Positions 36,296 through 46,288 of a DNA stretch of 64,000 bases are shown here, in pieces. The stretch lies in contig PNAM01000081.1 in NCBI GenBank assembly GCA_003170275.1, forward strand, positions 62,001 to 126,000. Direction: 5' to 3'. This DNA comes from Myxococcales bacterium (GTDB lineage Bacteria; Myxococcota_A; Polyangia; Palsa-1104). Position 1 is the first letter of the stretch, and each line of letters starts with the position of its first letter. Under the pieces are notes generated by a model, which saw only the letters and a program-made list of their open reading frames with translations, ran no database searches and was not told the origin of the DNA. The position numbers were made by a program, and so were the translations under genes.

Positions 36296-37171
36296 CTACG
36301 CCGCCGATTTCTGATTGAGCATTTCCTCGACGGTGGCCGAGAGACTGTCGAGCTGCCGATCGAGATCGGTGACCTCCACAGCGAGCACCTCTCGGTAGAG
36401 CCGCGCCCGCCCTCTGAGCGCCTCGAACGCGTCGAACCTCCGCACCAACGTGCTGGCGCGGTCGGGCGGCGCCTGCACGAAGGTGGCGATCTCACCCTTG
36501 AGCGCTTCCAACTCGGCTTCGATCGAGCCCTGCGCGATCTCACCCAGCGTGCGTTCCGCCTCGGCACTCTTGCTGACGGGCAAGAGGTAGACTCGCGAGC
36601 TGCCGATCTTCTCGATCGCCGACTGGAGCCGGCGGAGCTTTTCGGCGAACGGCGCGGGAACCCAATAGACCCCGCCGCCCTCCCTCAGCGTCACCGCCGC
36701 GAAGCTGTGAAGCGCTTTGACGAGCGCCCGCCGCACGTCATCGGGCGTTTGGGTCGTGCGTAGCGTGCGGAAGTTGGTCTCGACGGCGGCGACCAGGTCA
36801 TGCCTGGGTGCGTCGCTCGTTAGTCGCTCGCGCTGGCGATCGAGATGGATGCGCGCTTCCTGCTGGTAGGTCAGGTCGCCGTCTCCACCGCGGTGCTCGC
36901 GCACGACGGCGAAGACGATTTCGGACTCGTCTTCTTTGCCAAGACGGATGAGCCGATCACGCTGGCCCACCTGCGCCTCGCGGACGGCGAGCTTTAGCGC
37001 TTTTTCGGCGGTGGGCGGATCAGGCAGGAGTGCGGCGTCAAGCGCCGCGCCGGACCAGAGGGACTCGAGCGCGGCACGGTCGATGCGGGCATCCCCGAGC
37101 GACCAGAAGATGAGGTCGCCCAGGTGAGCGCCGCCGTTCTTGAGCGCGTTCTTGATGAGGTCGATGGACAT
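36296..37171 (-). CDS. hypothetical coiled-coil protein (possibly DUF6744-like)
   Basis: MSIDLIKNALKNGGAHLGDLIFWSLGDARID...; 292 aa. Confidence 0.5.
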   Translation of the reverse strand: MSIDLIKNALKNGGAHLGDLIFWSLGDARIDRAALESLWSGAALDAALLPDPPTAEKALKLAVREAQVGQRDRLIRLGKEDESEIVFAVVREHRGGDGDLTYQQEARIHLDRQRERLTSDAPRHDLVAAVETNFRTLRTTQTPDDVRRALVKALHSFAAVTLREGGGVYWVPAPFAEKLRRLQSAIEKIGSSRVYLLPVSKSAEAERTLGEIAQGSIEAELEALKGEIATFVQAPPDRASTLVRRFDAFEALRGRARLYREVLAVEVTDLDRQLDSLSATVEEMLNQKSAA

Positions 37172-37257
37172 TGGCACCTCCACCTGCTGGAAGCAGGGGC
37201 GAGTTGAAGGGTGGTGGATGCAGGTCCTGGCCGGCGATTGCCGACCGGCGGCGGTCA

Positions 37258-37485
37258 CTACTTCTTGCGCTTGGGCGTGTTCGGCACGCCCTTGTAGATG
37301 CGCTCCGCCCACGAGAACTTCTGGCAGCCGCAAAAGCGGGACTTCTTGCATCGGCCGTGGCCGAACGCCGCGCCGCGAAGTGCGCTCTGGTGCTCGCTGC
37401 GGAGATGGCCGCAGCGGCACTTTTCGTCGATGACGATGGTTCCGTCCGGCAGCGTCGCCGGGAACGGATTGTTCGGGTTTTGCAT
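37258..37485 (-). CDS. small Cys/His-rich protein
   Basis: CRCGHLRSEH...GRCKKSRFCGC. Confidence 0.5.
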   Translation of the reverse strand: MQNPNNPFPATLPDGTIVIDEKCRCGHLRSEHQSALRGAAFGHGRCKKSRFCGCQKFSWAERIYKGVPNTPKRKK

Positions 37486-37533
37486 GGCATGAACCTCCGG
37501 GTGCGGGCGCGAAGCGATCAACCGGCGATCAGG

Positions 37534-37953
37534 TCAATCGTTCGAGGAGAAGAGATCGAGCGGAAGCGACTCCGTGGTGACGCAGATGTCGACGTGCTTC
37601 GCAAGGCAGGTCCAGTACCCGCGATCGTCCCTCACCACCATCTTGAGGCACTCCACGGCCTGCCGCTGTTCTCCCTTGATGACGACGTCCTCGGGGAGCG
37701 GCACATAGCGGTCCTGGTCAAGCCCATCGAGCATGGGGCCCGAGAGATCGTCGTCGATGTTGGAGATGAAGTTCGGCGTGCCGTCCCAGAAGTAGCCCTC
37801 CAGAAACTCTGGGTCTTGCTCCTTCACTCCCGCGCACAACTTCACGCGGCTGAGTACGTTCTTGGTGAGCGCGGCGTCGACTTCGACGATGCAGAGGTCA
37901 CAGTCGGCGTTGAAGTGCTCGTCGCTGCTGCTGGTGTGGATGATGAGGCGCAC
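37534..37953 (-). CDS. hypothetical protein
   Basis: 139-aa ORF in the tight minus-strand operon. Confidence 0.55.
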   Translation of the reverse strand: MRLIIHTSSSDEHFNADCDLCIVEVDAALTKNVLSRVKLCAGVKEQDPEFLEGYFWDGTPNFISNIDDDLSGPMLDGLDQDRYVPLPEDVVIKGEQRQAVECLKMVVRDDRGYWTCLAKHVDICVTTESLPLDLFSSND

Positions 37954-37956
37954 GGG

Positions 37957-39060
37957 TCACAGCCTCATCGGCATGATCACGGCGACCTGTCCCTCCCCGA
38001 TGTCGATGCGGATGGGGCCGAACGCGTCGTTGAAGCGGGCGATGACAGCGTCGCTACAGCCACCGAGGGCGTCGGCAAGATAGCCGGCGTCGATGCCGAT
38101 CACGCTGTCGGGGCCGTCATGCGTGGTGCTGACGACCGGAACTGTTCTGGAGGTGGAGCCGTCGTCACCATCGCGCTCGAGCTTGATAGCTCCGTTGACG
38201 GTGATGCGCACGCCGCGGCTGCTGCCCTTGGGCTTCAGCATGCGGTTGATCGCGTGGAGCAGGATCTCGCGGTCGACCTCGGTCGAGAACGCCTCGGTGC
38301 CCTCGGCGGGTATGACTTGGCGAAAAGGCGGATAATGCAGATCGGTCATTGCCGCGGCCTCGATCTCCCACTGGACGTCGCCGGTGGCGCAGCGAAAGCG
38401 GACGAAGTCCTTCGCTCGCTCCGCCGATACCTCCCCAGACTTCGGCAGCACCCGGAGCAGCGTTGCGATGGCGCTGCCCGGCAGCAGCGCCGGTCCGCCG
38501 CTGATGCCCGGCATTTTGATGAGGTGAAGCCGGTGGCCATCGAGCCCCACGATCTCGTCGGGCGTGAACATGACGCCGGTCATCGCCGGCCGGGTCGTGT
38601 CGGTGCCGACGGCCATGGAGATCCACTTCAGTGCATCGGCGAGCTGCGGCGCGGACCAGGTGCCGGCGGCGAGCCAATCGCGGAGGGCGAGTTTGTCGCC
38701 AGGACGCAGCGGGAAACCTTCCGCCAAGGCGGAGGTCAGCGTGACCAACGCGCCGTCGTCGGCCACCACGACCTTGCCGTCCTCCACCGGCTGGAATTCG
38801 ATCGGTGACTTCTGGTCGGTCGCGTTCGATGGCTTCACAAAATCGAGCAGCGACTTGCCGGGGAGGAGACACGCCGCGAGCGTGCCGTCGCAGGGGACGG
38901 TGGCGCGCATGTACGTCGTGAGATCAGTGGCGTCGAGCACGAGCTGCTGCCCGTCGGCTTCCAGACGAACGTGGCCGAGCGCAGGGATTGAGGGCTGGTG
39001 GTCGATTACGCGGACGAGCGCTTTCAGCGCGCTGAAAAGCGCGCCCTTCTGGACGATCAT
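37957..39060 (-). CDS. dnaN-like: DNA polymerase III beta subunit (sliding clamp)-like
   Basis: Three-repeat clamp layout: LARVIDHQPSIPALGHVRLEADGQQLVLDATDLTTYMRATV; FTPDEIVGLDGHRLHLIKMP; C-terminal VAVIMPMRL. Confidence 0.85.
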   Translation of the reverse strand: MIVQKGALFSALKALVRVIDHQPSIPALGHVRLEADGQQLVLDATDLTTYMRATVPCDGTLAACLLPGKSLLDFVKPSNATDQKSPIEFQPVEDGKVVVADDGALVTLTSALAEGFPLRPGDKLALRDWLAAGTWSAPQLADALKWISMAVGTDTTRPAMTGVMFTPDEIVGLDGHRLHLIKMPGISGGPALLPGSAIATLLRVLPKSGEVSAERAKDFVRFRCATGDVQWEIEAAAMTDLHYPPFRQVIPAEGTEAFSTEVDREILLHAINRMLKPKGSSRGVRITVNGAIKLERDGDDGSTSRTVPVVSTTHDGPDSVIGIDAGYLADALGGCSDAVIARFNDAFGPIRIDIGEGQVAVIMPMRL

Positions 39061-39099
39061 GGTTGCCTCCGTGGTTGGTTTTAGGGGTCGAGGGTTCTG

Positions 39100-39417
39100 T
39101 CAGCGGTTCTTTGCGAGGCAGGACTTGCAGAGAAGACCGGCGGGGCCGGTCTTGCCGATCTGGTCGGGGGCGACGTCGTCGGCGCAGAAGTCGCAGGTGG
39201 GGCAGTCGACCTCGGTCAGGTGAGCAGCGAACGTGACGATGAACCAGCGTCCGTCGAGAGTCTGGAACTGCTCCTGGCCTGTGTGGTCGTGATGGTAGAG
39301 GTCGAGGTGCTCGAGGCTGCTGACCGCTTCGTCGAGGAGGTCGCCGAGCGTCACCCCGGGCTCGCCGAGGTTGACGACGGCCAGTTGCTCGCGGGGGTCG
39401 GGCTCGCCAGCGCTCAC
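39100..39417 (-). CDS. hypothetical protein with C-terminal Cys pairs
   Basis: CPTCDFC...LLCKSC zinc-binding-like end. Confidence 0.5.
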   Translation of the reverse strand: MSAGEPDPREQLAVVNLGEPGVTLGDLLDEAVSSLEHLDLYHHDHTGQEQFQTLDGRWFIVTFAAHLTEVDCPTCDFCADDVAPDQIGKTGPAGLLCKSCLAKNR

Positions 39418-39938
39418 GGCGCACCGTTGGTGATGACGAACGGTTCGAGCGGTGGGATCTCCGGCCCCATCACCTCGTCGAGCGCGGCCAGGGCGCCGCG
39501 AACCTTCTCGGGCGATCTCTCGGCTAGGGCCGCGCGCAGAAACTCGCGTATCCGCTCCAGCTCGGCGAGCCGGACGGTCGGGTCACCGTTCTGCGTGGCG
39601 GTGTGCTCAACCTCGCCCGTGCCAGAACGGAACGAAGCGGCCAAGCCATCGAACTCGTACCGGGCGTCAGATTGCCGGTCGAACGCGATGCTGTTCTTGA
39701 CCAGCCACTCTTCCAGGTCGGCGAACGCTCCGTAGAGCGCCTGTTCGTCGTATATGTGCAGGAGCTTGGTGTCGGGGTCGACTGCGCCGGTGAGATGGTC
39801 GACGGTTTCCGGAGTAAAGAGCGCACCGCCCCACTCGAGGGAGACGCCGGCGGCGGCGATGACCTCGTTGAGGGCCGGGACCAGAGCGCGAGGAACGGGA
39901 CCGCCGATTTGGATCGTGCCGGGGAAGTGGTCGGCCAT
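39414..39938 (-). CDS. hypothetical protein, first gene of the operon
   Basis: 174-aa ORF, stop overlaps the downstream start. Confidence 0.55.
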   Translation of the reverse strand: MADHFPGTIQIGGPVPRALVPALNEVIAAAGVSLEWGGALFTPETVDHLTGAVDPDTKLLHIYDEQALYGAFADLEEWLVKNSIAFDRQSDARYEFDGLAASFRSGTGEVEHTATQNGDPTVRLAELERIREFLRAALAERSPEKVRGALAALDEVMGPEIPPLEPFVITNGAP

Positions 39939-40253
39939 TTGAAATCTCCTGGTTGTTGGTTGGCGTGTCGCCGGTCGCGCCGGCTACGTGAAGAGCTGCT
40001 GATGGGGGCGCGACTATCGCGGGCCCGATAGACGGGCTACCGGGACAGCAGCAGTGGGTTCAAGGAGCAAACCGTGCCGGCGAGGCGGAAGTCAGGGCGC
40101 CAGTCTTCCCATATGGTCTTGTACCAAAATCAGTGGGCATTCCAAGACTCGCCACCAACGGTGATGTAGGACTGCAGGCGCCCGCGCTCACGAGCGGCGA
40201 GACGCGAAAGATCCCTCAGGCCGCGATGCGCTACTCTCACTGAAGAAGACGGG

Positions 40254-41045
40254 ATGGAGGGCGCGATGGGAGACATTGACATTCGCGAGGTGTATGAGGC
40301 GCTCAAGCCGAAGACGGCCGGGGCAGTTGCCACCATGCTGGCCAACGAGGGTCGGGCTTTCGACCAATGGCTGAGTGACTTGATCGGCGGAACCCGTGCC
40401 TTGCGGCTCCAGTACCCGGAGTTCGCCGTCTGGATGGCAGAGGCCCTGGCCTGGGCGCGTTTTGCCAACCGAAAGGCTCTCTTTTTCGACGCCGCACCGA
40501 ACTTCATTACAACGGGAGACGGTGGCCAACTCGCCGACGCGGTGTCATGCTCCGCCCTCTACGGGCCCGATCAGCTTCGGGCGGCACTCCTTGCCTTCAG
40601 GCAATGGTTCGAATCAATGAGCCCGAGCCTCTCCACTATCGAGGCGAACCCAATCGTCTGGAAGGCCCTACAGGAGGAATCGCTCAAGGTTGTGCAGCGA
40701 TTGAAAGCACAAGGGCGGTTCAGCGGCGTCGGGCTGTGGTTGTTTCCCGCGCCGTTCAAGATTATGGCGCTGGCGCACCCGAAGGTCTGGCGCGACGACT
40801 CGTTGGCTGCCGTACTGATGCCCACCGGGACGCAGGTGAATCGTGCGCTCCGAATGCTATCCGCAGATAGGATCATCAAGATCGAGGCGACGATCCTCGA
40901 CGGTGGCGTTGGAACATTCGCCGACGAATACACGAACTTGTGGGCGCTCCAACTTCCACAGCAACAGCTCGCAAAGCTTGCGGGCGTGCCTGCGCTGCAC
41001 ATCAACACCGCGCTCTACGAGCTGGGGCAGAAGCGAGAGAGCTAG
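40254..41045 (+). CDS. hypothetical protein
   Basis: 263-aa ORF with amphipathic helical content. Confidence 0.55.
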   Translation: MEGAMGDIDIREVYEALKPKTAGAVATMLANEGRAFDQWLSDLIGGTRALRLQYPEFAVWMAEALAWARFANRKALFFDAAPNFITTGDGGQLADAVSCSALYGPDQLRAALLAFRQWFESMSPSLSTIEANPIVWKALQEESLKVVQRLKAQGRFSGVGLWLFPAPFKIMALAHPKVWRDDSLAAVLMPTGTQVNRALRMLSADRIIKIEATILDGGVGTFADEYTNLWALQLPQQQLAKLAGVPALHINTALYELGQKRES

Positions 41046-41127
41046 GAACCGTGACCGGGATCAGCAGTTGATGATGATGGTGAACCCGGCAACGAAGAGC
41101 GAGTAGTCGCGCAAGCACGAGGCTGTC

Positions 41128-41532
41128 CTACGGCAGCCATGTACGCAGGCGGCGGCGAGCCCGCGCCACCGTGGACTGGCTCACGCCCACCGCCTCGGCG
41201 ATCTCGCGCGTGCTGGCGCGCGTGATCCGGCTTGCGATGGCGCGTCGGAGATCACCAGTGAGAGGTAGCCCTGATCTGGGTCGCCGCCCCTCGAGCAGAC
41301 CGTCGGGCCCCCCGGCGACGAAGCGCGCCCGCCACTTGCAGACCGTTGCGACGGAGACGCCCGCCCGCTTGGCGACCGTCGCATGCGACAGCCCCTTGAA
41401 GGACTCGAGCACGATCCGCGCCCGCACGGCGATCACGTCGCGCTCGGCGCGCGCCAACGCCGAGGTCTTGCCCACCCGGATAGACCGGCGCCACGCCAAG
41501 AGTAATGCGCGCTGCGCGTGCGTCAGGGGCAA
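41128..41532 (-). mobile_element. IS630-like transposase N-terminal HTH domain only
   Basis: ALARAERDVIAVRARIVLESFKGLSHATVAKRAGVSVATVCKWRARFVAGGPDGLLEGRRPRSG; no DDE catalytic domain follows. Confidence 0.7.
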
Positions 41533-42073
41533 GCGTGCCTTGGGTCGCCCTTTACGGATGGGCCCAAGGTAGGCTGGTCTCCTTATTTCTTCAATGGTGA
41601 CTCAGTAACGCCGAAAAATCACCCGCGAGCATCGACACTTGCGCCAGCTCCTCCGAAGTCGACGCGCCGCCTGTATTAGATCGTCCATGAAGAGTGAAGT
41701 TCGCCCCGGCACCGATTCCCCCGGCTACGTCACCTGCACGAAGTGCGGCCAGGCCGTCTTGATTTCGATCGGTGACACCGAAGCGCGCTGCTCAAACTGC
41801 CAGAGCTGGGTGCGCCGCTGATCGCCGCCGCGGCGCCCCCGATGGTGTGCCTGCTCTGCCCGATCGAGCTGGAGGGCTCCGTGGAGCCACTCTGCTGCAT
41901 CTGCCATCAAGACAACTACGTCGTGCTGGTCGCCGGCGTGTGGAACGTGTTTTCGAACGAGGGGAGGCTGCACGCCAGCTCCACCGGCGAGCTGAACGAC
42001 GCCGGGATAGTGTGCCTCGCCCGCGAACGTCGGCGCGTCATGCGCTTCCGGCGATGACGCTGCGAGTTTTCCG

Positions 42074-43324
42074 ATGAAGGTCCGCATCCACCGCGGCGCG
42101 GCCGAGATCGGCGGCAACTGTATCGAACTGGAGGCGCAGGGCACGCGCATCTTGCTCGACCTTGGGCGGCCCATCAGTGCTGCGCTCGATGAGAACGTGC
42201 CCCTGCCCAACGTGTCCGGCCTCGAGCGCGGCGGTGATCCGTCGCTCGCCGGCGTCGTGCTGTCACATCCGCACATAGATCACTACGGCCTCATCCCGCA
42301 GATGGCGCCGACGGTTCCCCTGTACATGGGTGAGGCCGGGTACCGAATCCTCAGCGAGGCGGCCTTCTTCACCGGCGCAGCGGTGCTGCCGAGGCCCATA
42401 GGCTTCTTGCGTCACCGCGAACCATTCGAGATCGGCCCCTTCCGCATCACGCCGTATCTCAACGACCACTCGGCATTCGACGCATATTCGCTGCTCGTCG
42501 AGTCCGACGGGCTCCGGCTGTTCTACACCGGCGACATCCGTGCGCACGGGCGCAAAGCGGGCATCTTCGAGGAGCTACTGCGCCGTCCACCCGAGAACGT
42601 CGACGTCCTTCTCATGGAGGGCACCCAGGTCCGGGCCAACTCCGACGGCACAGAGCGCGGCCCGTCGGAGCGCGACGTCGAGAATGACTGCGTCGGGACA
42701 TTCCGCGAGACAACCGGCGCGGTGCTGGCGCTGTTCTCACCCCAGAACATCGATCGGCTGGTCACGTTCTACCGCGCTGCGCTTCGGTCAGGTCGTGATC
42801 TGGTGATGGACCTATACTCGGCGACCATCGCGGCTGCGACGGGCTTGGCGACGATCCCGCAGGCCCAGTGGGATAGCGTACGCGTCTACCTGCCGCGGTC
42901 GCAGCGGTCACGGGTAATCCGTGAGCGCGCCTTCCATCACACCGACGCTGTCCGGGCGCGGCGCATCTACCCGGAGGAGCTGGCGGCACGCCGCGGTGAG
43001 CTGGTCCTGATGTTCCGCGAGAGCATGGCGCGCGAGTTTGAAGTCGCTGGCTGCCTCGACGGCGCGCACGCCATCTGGTCGATGTGGCCGGGCTACCTGC
43101 AGCAGCCGTCGGGTGAGCGGCTGCGAAGCACGCTCGATAGACTCGGCATCCCGCTGACCATCCACCACGCGTCCGGGCACGCGTTCGTGCCGGACCTTCA
43201 GCGGTTGGTGTCGGCGCTCGCACCGACAAGCGTAGTGCCGATCCACAGCTTTGCGGGCGACCGCTTTGGGGAGTTCTTCCCGCGCGTCGAGCGGCAGCCA
43301 GACGGGGCGTGGTGGCCGGTGTAG
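42074..43324 (+). CDS. MBL-fold metallo-hydrolase, RNase J/beta-CASP-like
   Basis: EIGGNCIELEAQGTRILLDLG, VVLSHPHIDHYGLIP, LNDHSAFDAYS, FYTGDIR, C-terminal HASGHA. Confidence 0.85.
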   Translation: MKVRIHRGAAEIGGNCIELEAQGTRILLDLGRPISAALDENVPLPNVSGLERGGDPSLAGVVLSHPHIDHYGLIPQMAPTVPLYMGEAGYRILSEAAFFTGAAVLPRPIGFLRHREPFEIGPFRITPYLNDHSAFDAYSLLVESDGLRLFYTGDIRAHGRKAGIFEELLRRPPENVDVLLMEGTQVRANSDGTERGPSERDVENDCVGTFRETTGAVLALFSPQNIDRLVTFYRAALRSGRDLVMDLYSATIAAATGLATIPQAQWDSVRVYLPRSQRSRVIRERAFHHTDAVRARRIYPEELAARRGELVLMFRESMAREFEVAGCLDGAHAIWSMWPGYLQQPSGERLRSTLDRLGIPLTIHHASGHAFVPDLQRLVSALAPTSVVPIHSFAGDRFGEFFPRVERQPDGAWWPV

Positions 43325-43344
43325 ACTCGCCCCTGGAGGTGCAA

Positions 43345-44517
43345 ATGGCGCTGAACGACCAGGGGGCCCCTTTCGAGTTCGCAGAGCAGCCGCGCAGCGT
43401 GGTCCAGCTACGCGACGACGACGGGGTACACTGGTATCACCTCAGCCACAGCAAGAAGACATGGAAGCTGCGCTCCTATGCAGACGGGAAGGAGACTGTC
43501 ACAACATACCCTCCCCAACTCGCCGACCTAGCCGAGGACGTGCGCGTGGTCCGGCAGTTGCCGTTTGCTGACGTGACGAAGTTGACCGGGATTGCCACAA
43601 ACGTTCCTTGCACCGACGCCGCCGCGTGGCAACGAATCTTGTCCGCGTTGCCCGATAATCCGCCTGTGGGAGGGGCGCCCGGCGGAGTGGAAAAACCAGC
43701 ACCGACTGGAAAGGGACCGCAACAACCGTTCCCGCGATCATTCGAGCTGTTCCACCTGTACAAGACGCTGAGACGTGCCTCGAGCGATCTCCAACAACGC
43801 GTTGGTGAACACTTCGCCGAGTATCCCCAGCGCCTCGCGCTGCTATTTCGCGACAGCGTCCGAAGTTTCGCAGCGTGCGGCAAGCGAGATGAGGGGTTCG
43901 TGTCGTCGAACCGTCTCGAGGAAGCACCGCTTCCCTGGAGAGGCTTCGTGGAAGGAACCAATGATCTTACCGCCGCACTCCAGCATGCCGAGGTTGGTAC
44001 GGTCACTGATGATCCGGCCCTGAATTTCCGACTGGTCCAGCGCGAGATCGTCCCAACGCGAGCACTACGAGCAGGTGCTCGGGGCGGCGGAGAGGTCGAC
44101 TGGCTCCTCGTCAACAACGCGAGCAAGCTTCCTGTCGTGGCCGAGGTCAAGATTCGCAACGACACGAATACATTCTTCGGACTCATCCAAGCGCTCATGT
44201 ACGGATCTACTCTTTCAACGGGCAGCCAGATGGAGCGCCTCAAGGCGGCCTACCCCGGACAGTTCGAGTTTCCGCTCGATCGCGAAGAGGGCGCGGAGGT
44301 TCCGACCGTGGAGCTGTACGTCGTGCTCCATGATACGAAGGGGGACGATCGGTTTAGCGAACTGGCGAAGCGCATCGCCGAGGGCCTGATGAAGAACTCG
44401 GCGGTGGCCGCGCACGTTCGACAGATCGCGTGCCTAGACACGGTCATCAACGATGGGCGACTTACCTTCAGGAAGCGATTTCTAGCGCAGAGGACCGAGG
44501 GGTTCATAGACGAGTAG
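43345..44517 (+). CDS. PD-(D/E)XK-type putative nuclease
   Basis: C-terminal GGEVDWLLVNNASKLPVVAEVKIRNDTNTFFGLIQALMY; SD-like GGAGG before ATG 43345. Confidence 0.6.
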   Translation: MALNDQGAPFEFAEQPRSVVQLRDDDGVHWYHLSHSKKTWKLRSYADGKETVTTYPPQLADLAEDVRVVRQLPFADVTKLTGIATNVPCTDAAAWQRILSALPDNPPVGGAPGGVEKPAPTGKGPQQPFPRSFELFHLYKTLRRASSDLQQRVGEHFAEYPQRLALLFRDSVRSFAACGKRDEGFVSSNRLEEAPLPWRGFVEGTNDLTAALQHAEVGTVTDDPALNFRLVQREIVPTRALRAGARGGGEVDWLLVNNASKLPVVAEVKIRNDTNTFFGLIQALMYGSTLSTGSQMERLKAAYPGQFEFPLDREEGAEVPTVELYVVLHDTKGDDRFSELAKRIAEGLMKNSAVAAHVRQIACLDTVINDGRLTFRKRFLAQRTEGFIDE

Positions 44518-44534
44518 ACGGCAACGGAGGCCAC

Positions 44535-45320
44535 ATGGAGACATTTACTTCTGAGATCGTCGAGCGCCTGAAGGCGTACGTCTATCGTATCGAGGACCCC
44601 AGGACCGGCCGCACCTTCTACGTCGGCAAGGGAAACGGAGACCGAGCCTTCGCCCATGCGCGACAGGCGCTCATCGGTGAAGACGGCCTGCGCTACGAAC
44701 GAATTCGCGAAATCGTCACCGCTGGACTCACACCACGCGTCATCATCCATCGCCACGGGCTCGACGACGCAGTGGCCCATGAGGTCGAATCTGCGCTGAT
44801 CGACGCCTATGCGCACGAGGACCTCTCCAACGAGGTTCGCGGTCACGATAGCGAGCGCGGCGTAATGACGCCTGGGCAAATCGTAGAACTCTACGGAGCC
44901 GCTCCAGCGCAAATCCCGGTGCCGGCGATCGTGATCAAGATCGAGCAGCAGTGGCACCAGGGCCTCTCCGCCGAGGAATTGTACGAGCGGACGCGCCGCT
45001 ACTGGGTCTGCAACCCCGAGAGTCGTCCAATCCCGCCCCAGATCGCGATAAGCGTCGCACGGGGAATCGTTCGGGAGGTCTTCGACATCGAGAAATGGGA
45101 GGTCTACCCGGACATGGCCGCGGAGGTGATCGATCCGACCCGTCTTCCTGCCAAGAAGAAGGGCAAGGCGATGGTTCGCCGGGGATTCCTCGGACGAGTG
45201 ACCGCCGACGCGGATCTGCGAGCGTCTCTCTTGGGCACGAGCGTCCGCGAGATCCCGTTCGGTAGCGGCAGCCCTTTCGCATACGCGGGGCCGACCGCGC
45301 GCAGCAACGCGGGGCGGTAA
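44535..45320 (+). CDS. GIY-YIG nuclease family protein (LEM-3-like)
   Basis: YVYRIEDPRTGRTFYVGKGNGDRAFAHAR...AHEVESALIDAY. Confidence 0.85.
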   Translation: METFTSEIVERLKAYVYRIEDPRTGRTFYVGKGNGDRAFAHARQALIGEDGLRYERIREIVTAGLTPRVIIHRHGLDDAVAHEVESALIDAYAHEDLSNEVRGHDSERGVMTPGQIVELYGAAPAQIPVPAIVIKIEQQWHQGLSAEELYERTRRYWVCNPESRPIPPQIAISVARGIVREVFDIEKWEVYPDMAAEVIDPTRLPAKKKGKAMVRRGFLGRVTADADLRASLLGTSVREIPFGSGSPFAYAGPTARSNAGR

Positions 45321-45379
45321 TCTCACTGGACGGTTCGAGCTTCTCGCCAACCCCGTTCGCTCGCGCGCTCACTGCGCAC

Positions 45380-46288
45380 ATGTGCGAATGGCGCCGCCGT
45401 CATGATGGGTCCAGGCACCCCATCTTCACGAATTGGTCCGACGGCATCTTCCCCGCCTTCCGCGACGACGCGGTGCTCGCCGTTGCAGAGGACGAGGTTC
45501 GCCTGCACAAGTACGCCGCGGCGGTCACCAGCTCGCAGGCGTTTGCCCTGAACTTGTTCATTCCGTGGCGGCGCGGGTCGCGGGCCGCGCTCGATGCTCG
45601 GCTGACCAACGCTCTCGGAGAGCCGATCACGATCGACCGGCTGACGTTCGAATGGGTTCCAGCGGGTGGCCTGCTCGGTGAGATCGACGCCGATCGCCCG
45701 CGGCCCGACGAGCCAGCTACGGCCGTGGATATTGTGCTCTGGGGAGGCGCCCGCGATGGCGCCCGTGTCGCACTGCTGCTCGAGGTCAAGCTCGGCGAAG
45801 GCGGGTTCACGACCTGCGGAGGCCGAGACAGTCCTTCAAACCGGCGCCCGGACGTGTGTGCCTCCGCCGACGTGTTTTTCCGTGACCCGAGTGCCTGTTA
45901 CCTACAGCATCCTCGGGGGAAGACTCGCGACCGGAGGTATTGGGACATCTTCGCCAGTTCCAGCGGCAGCGTGCGCTCGGCGTTCCCCGGCGCCAGCAAC
46001 GATGGACCTTGCCCCTTTGCCGGCCAGAACCAACAGCCAATGCGAAACCTCGCCATCTCCCACGCGCTCGTGCAGGAGAAGATCGTCGACCGCGCCTGGT
46101 TCGGATTGTGCGCGCACGACGACAACCCGGACGTTGCAGCCCAATGGGCGGCGTGGCGATCGCTGCTACCCAGCACGGACGCAGCCCCCGTCATACGCGC
46201 CTCCGAGATCCTCGCCGCTGGGTGCGACGCCGGCCACCAAGTATGGGCTCATTGGATGGCGGACCGATACCGCCTGTCGCTGCCATGA
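45380..46288 (+). CDS. putative restriction endonuclease (PGN_0703-like, PD-(D/E)XK)
   Basis: TAVDIVLW...VALLLEVKLGEGGFTTCGGRDSPSNRRPDVC; Cys-rich; ATGA overlap with the next gene. Confidence 0.55.
   Translation: MCEWRRRHDGSRHPIFTNWSDGIFPAFRDDAVLAVAEDEVRLHKYAAAVTSSQAFALNLFIPWRRGSRAALDARLTNALGEPITIDRLTFEWVPAGGLLGEIDADRPRPDEPATAVDIVLWGGARDGARVALLLEVKLGEGGFTTCGGRDSPSNRRPDVCASADVFFRDPSACYLQHPRGKTRDRRYWDIFASSSGSVRSAFPGASNDGPCPFAGQNQQPMRNLAISHALVQEKIVDRAWFGLCAHDDNPDVAAQWAAWRSLLPSTDAAPVIRASEILAAGCDAGHQVWAHWMADRYRLSLP

Noticed and set aside
37171-38808. 545-aa plus-strand ORF opposite dnaN-like and small genes
   Set aside because: Overlaps several confident minus-strand genes; no recognisable domain.
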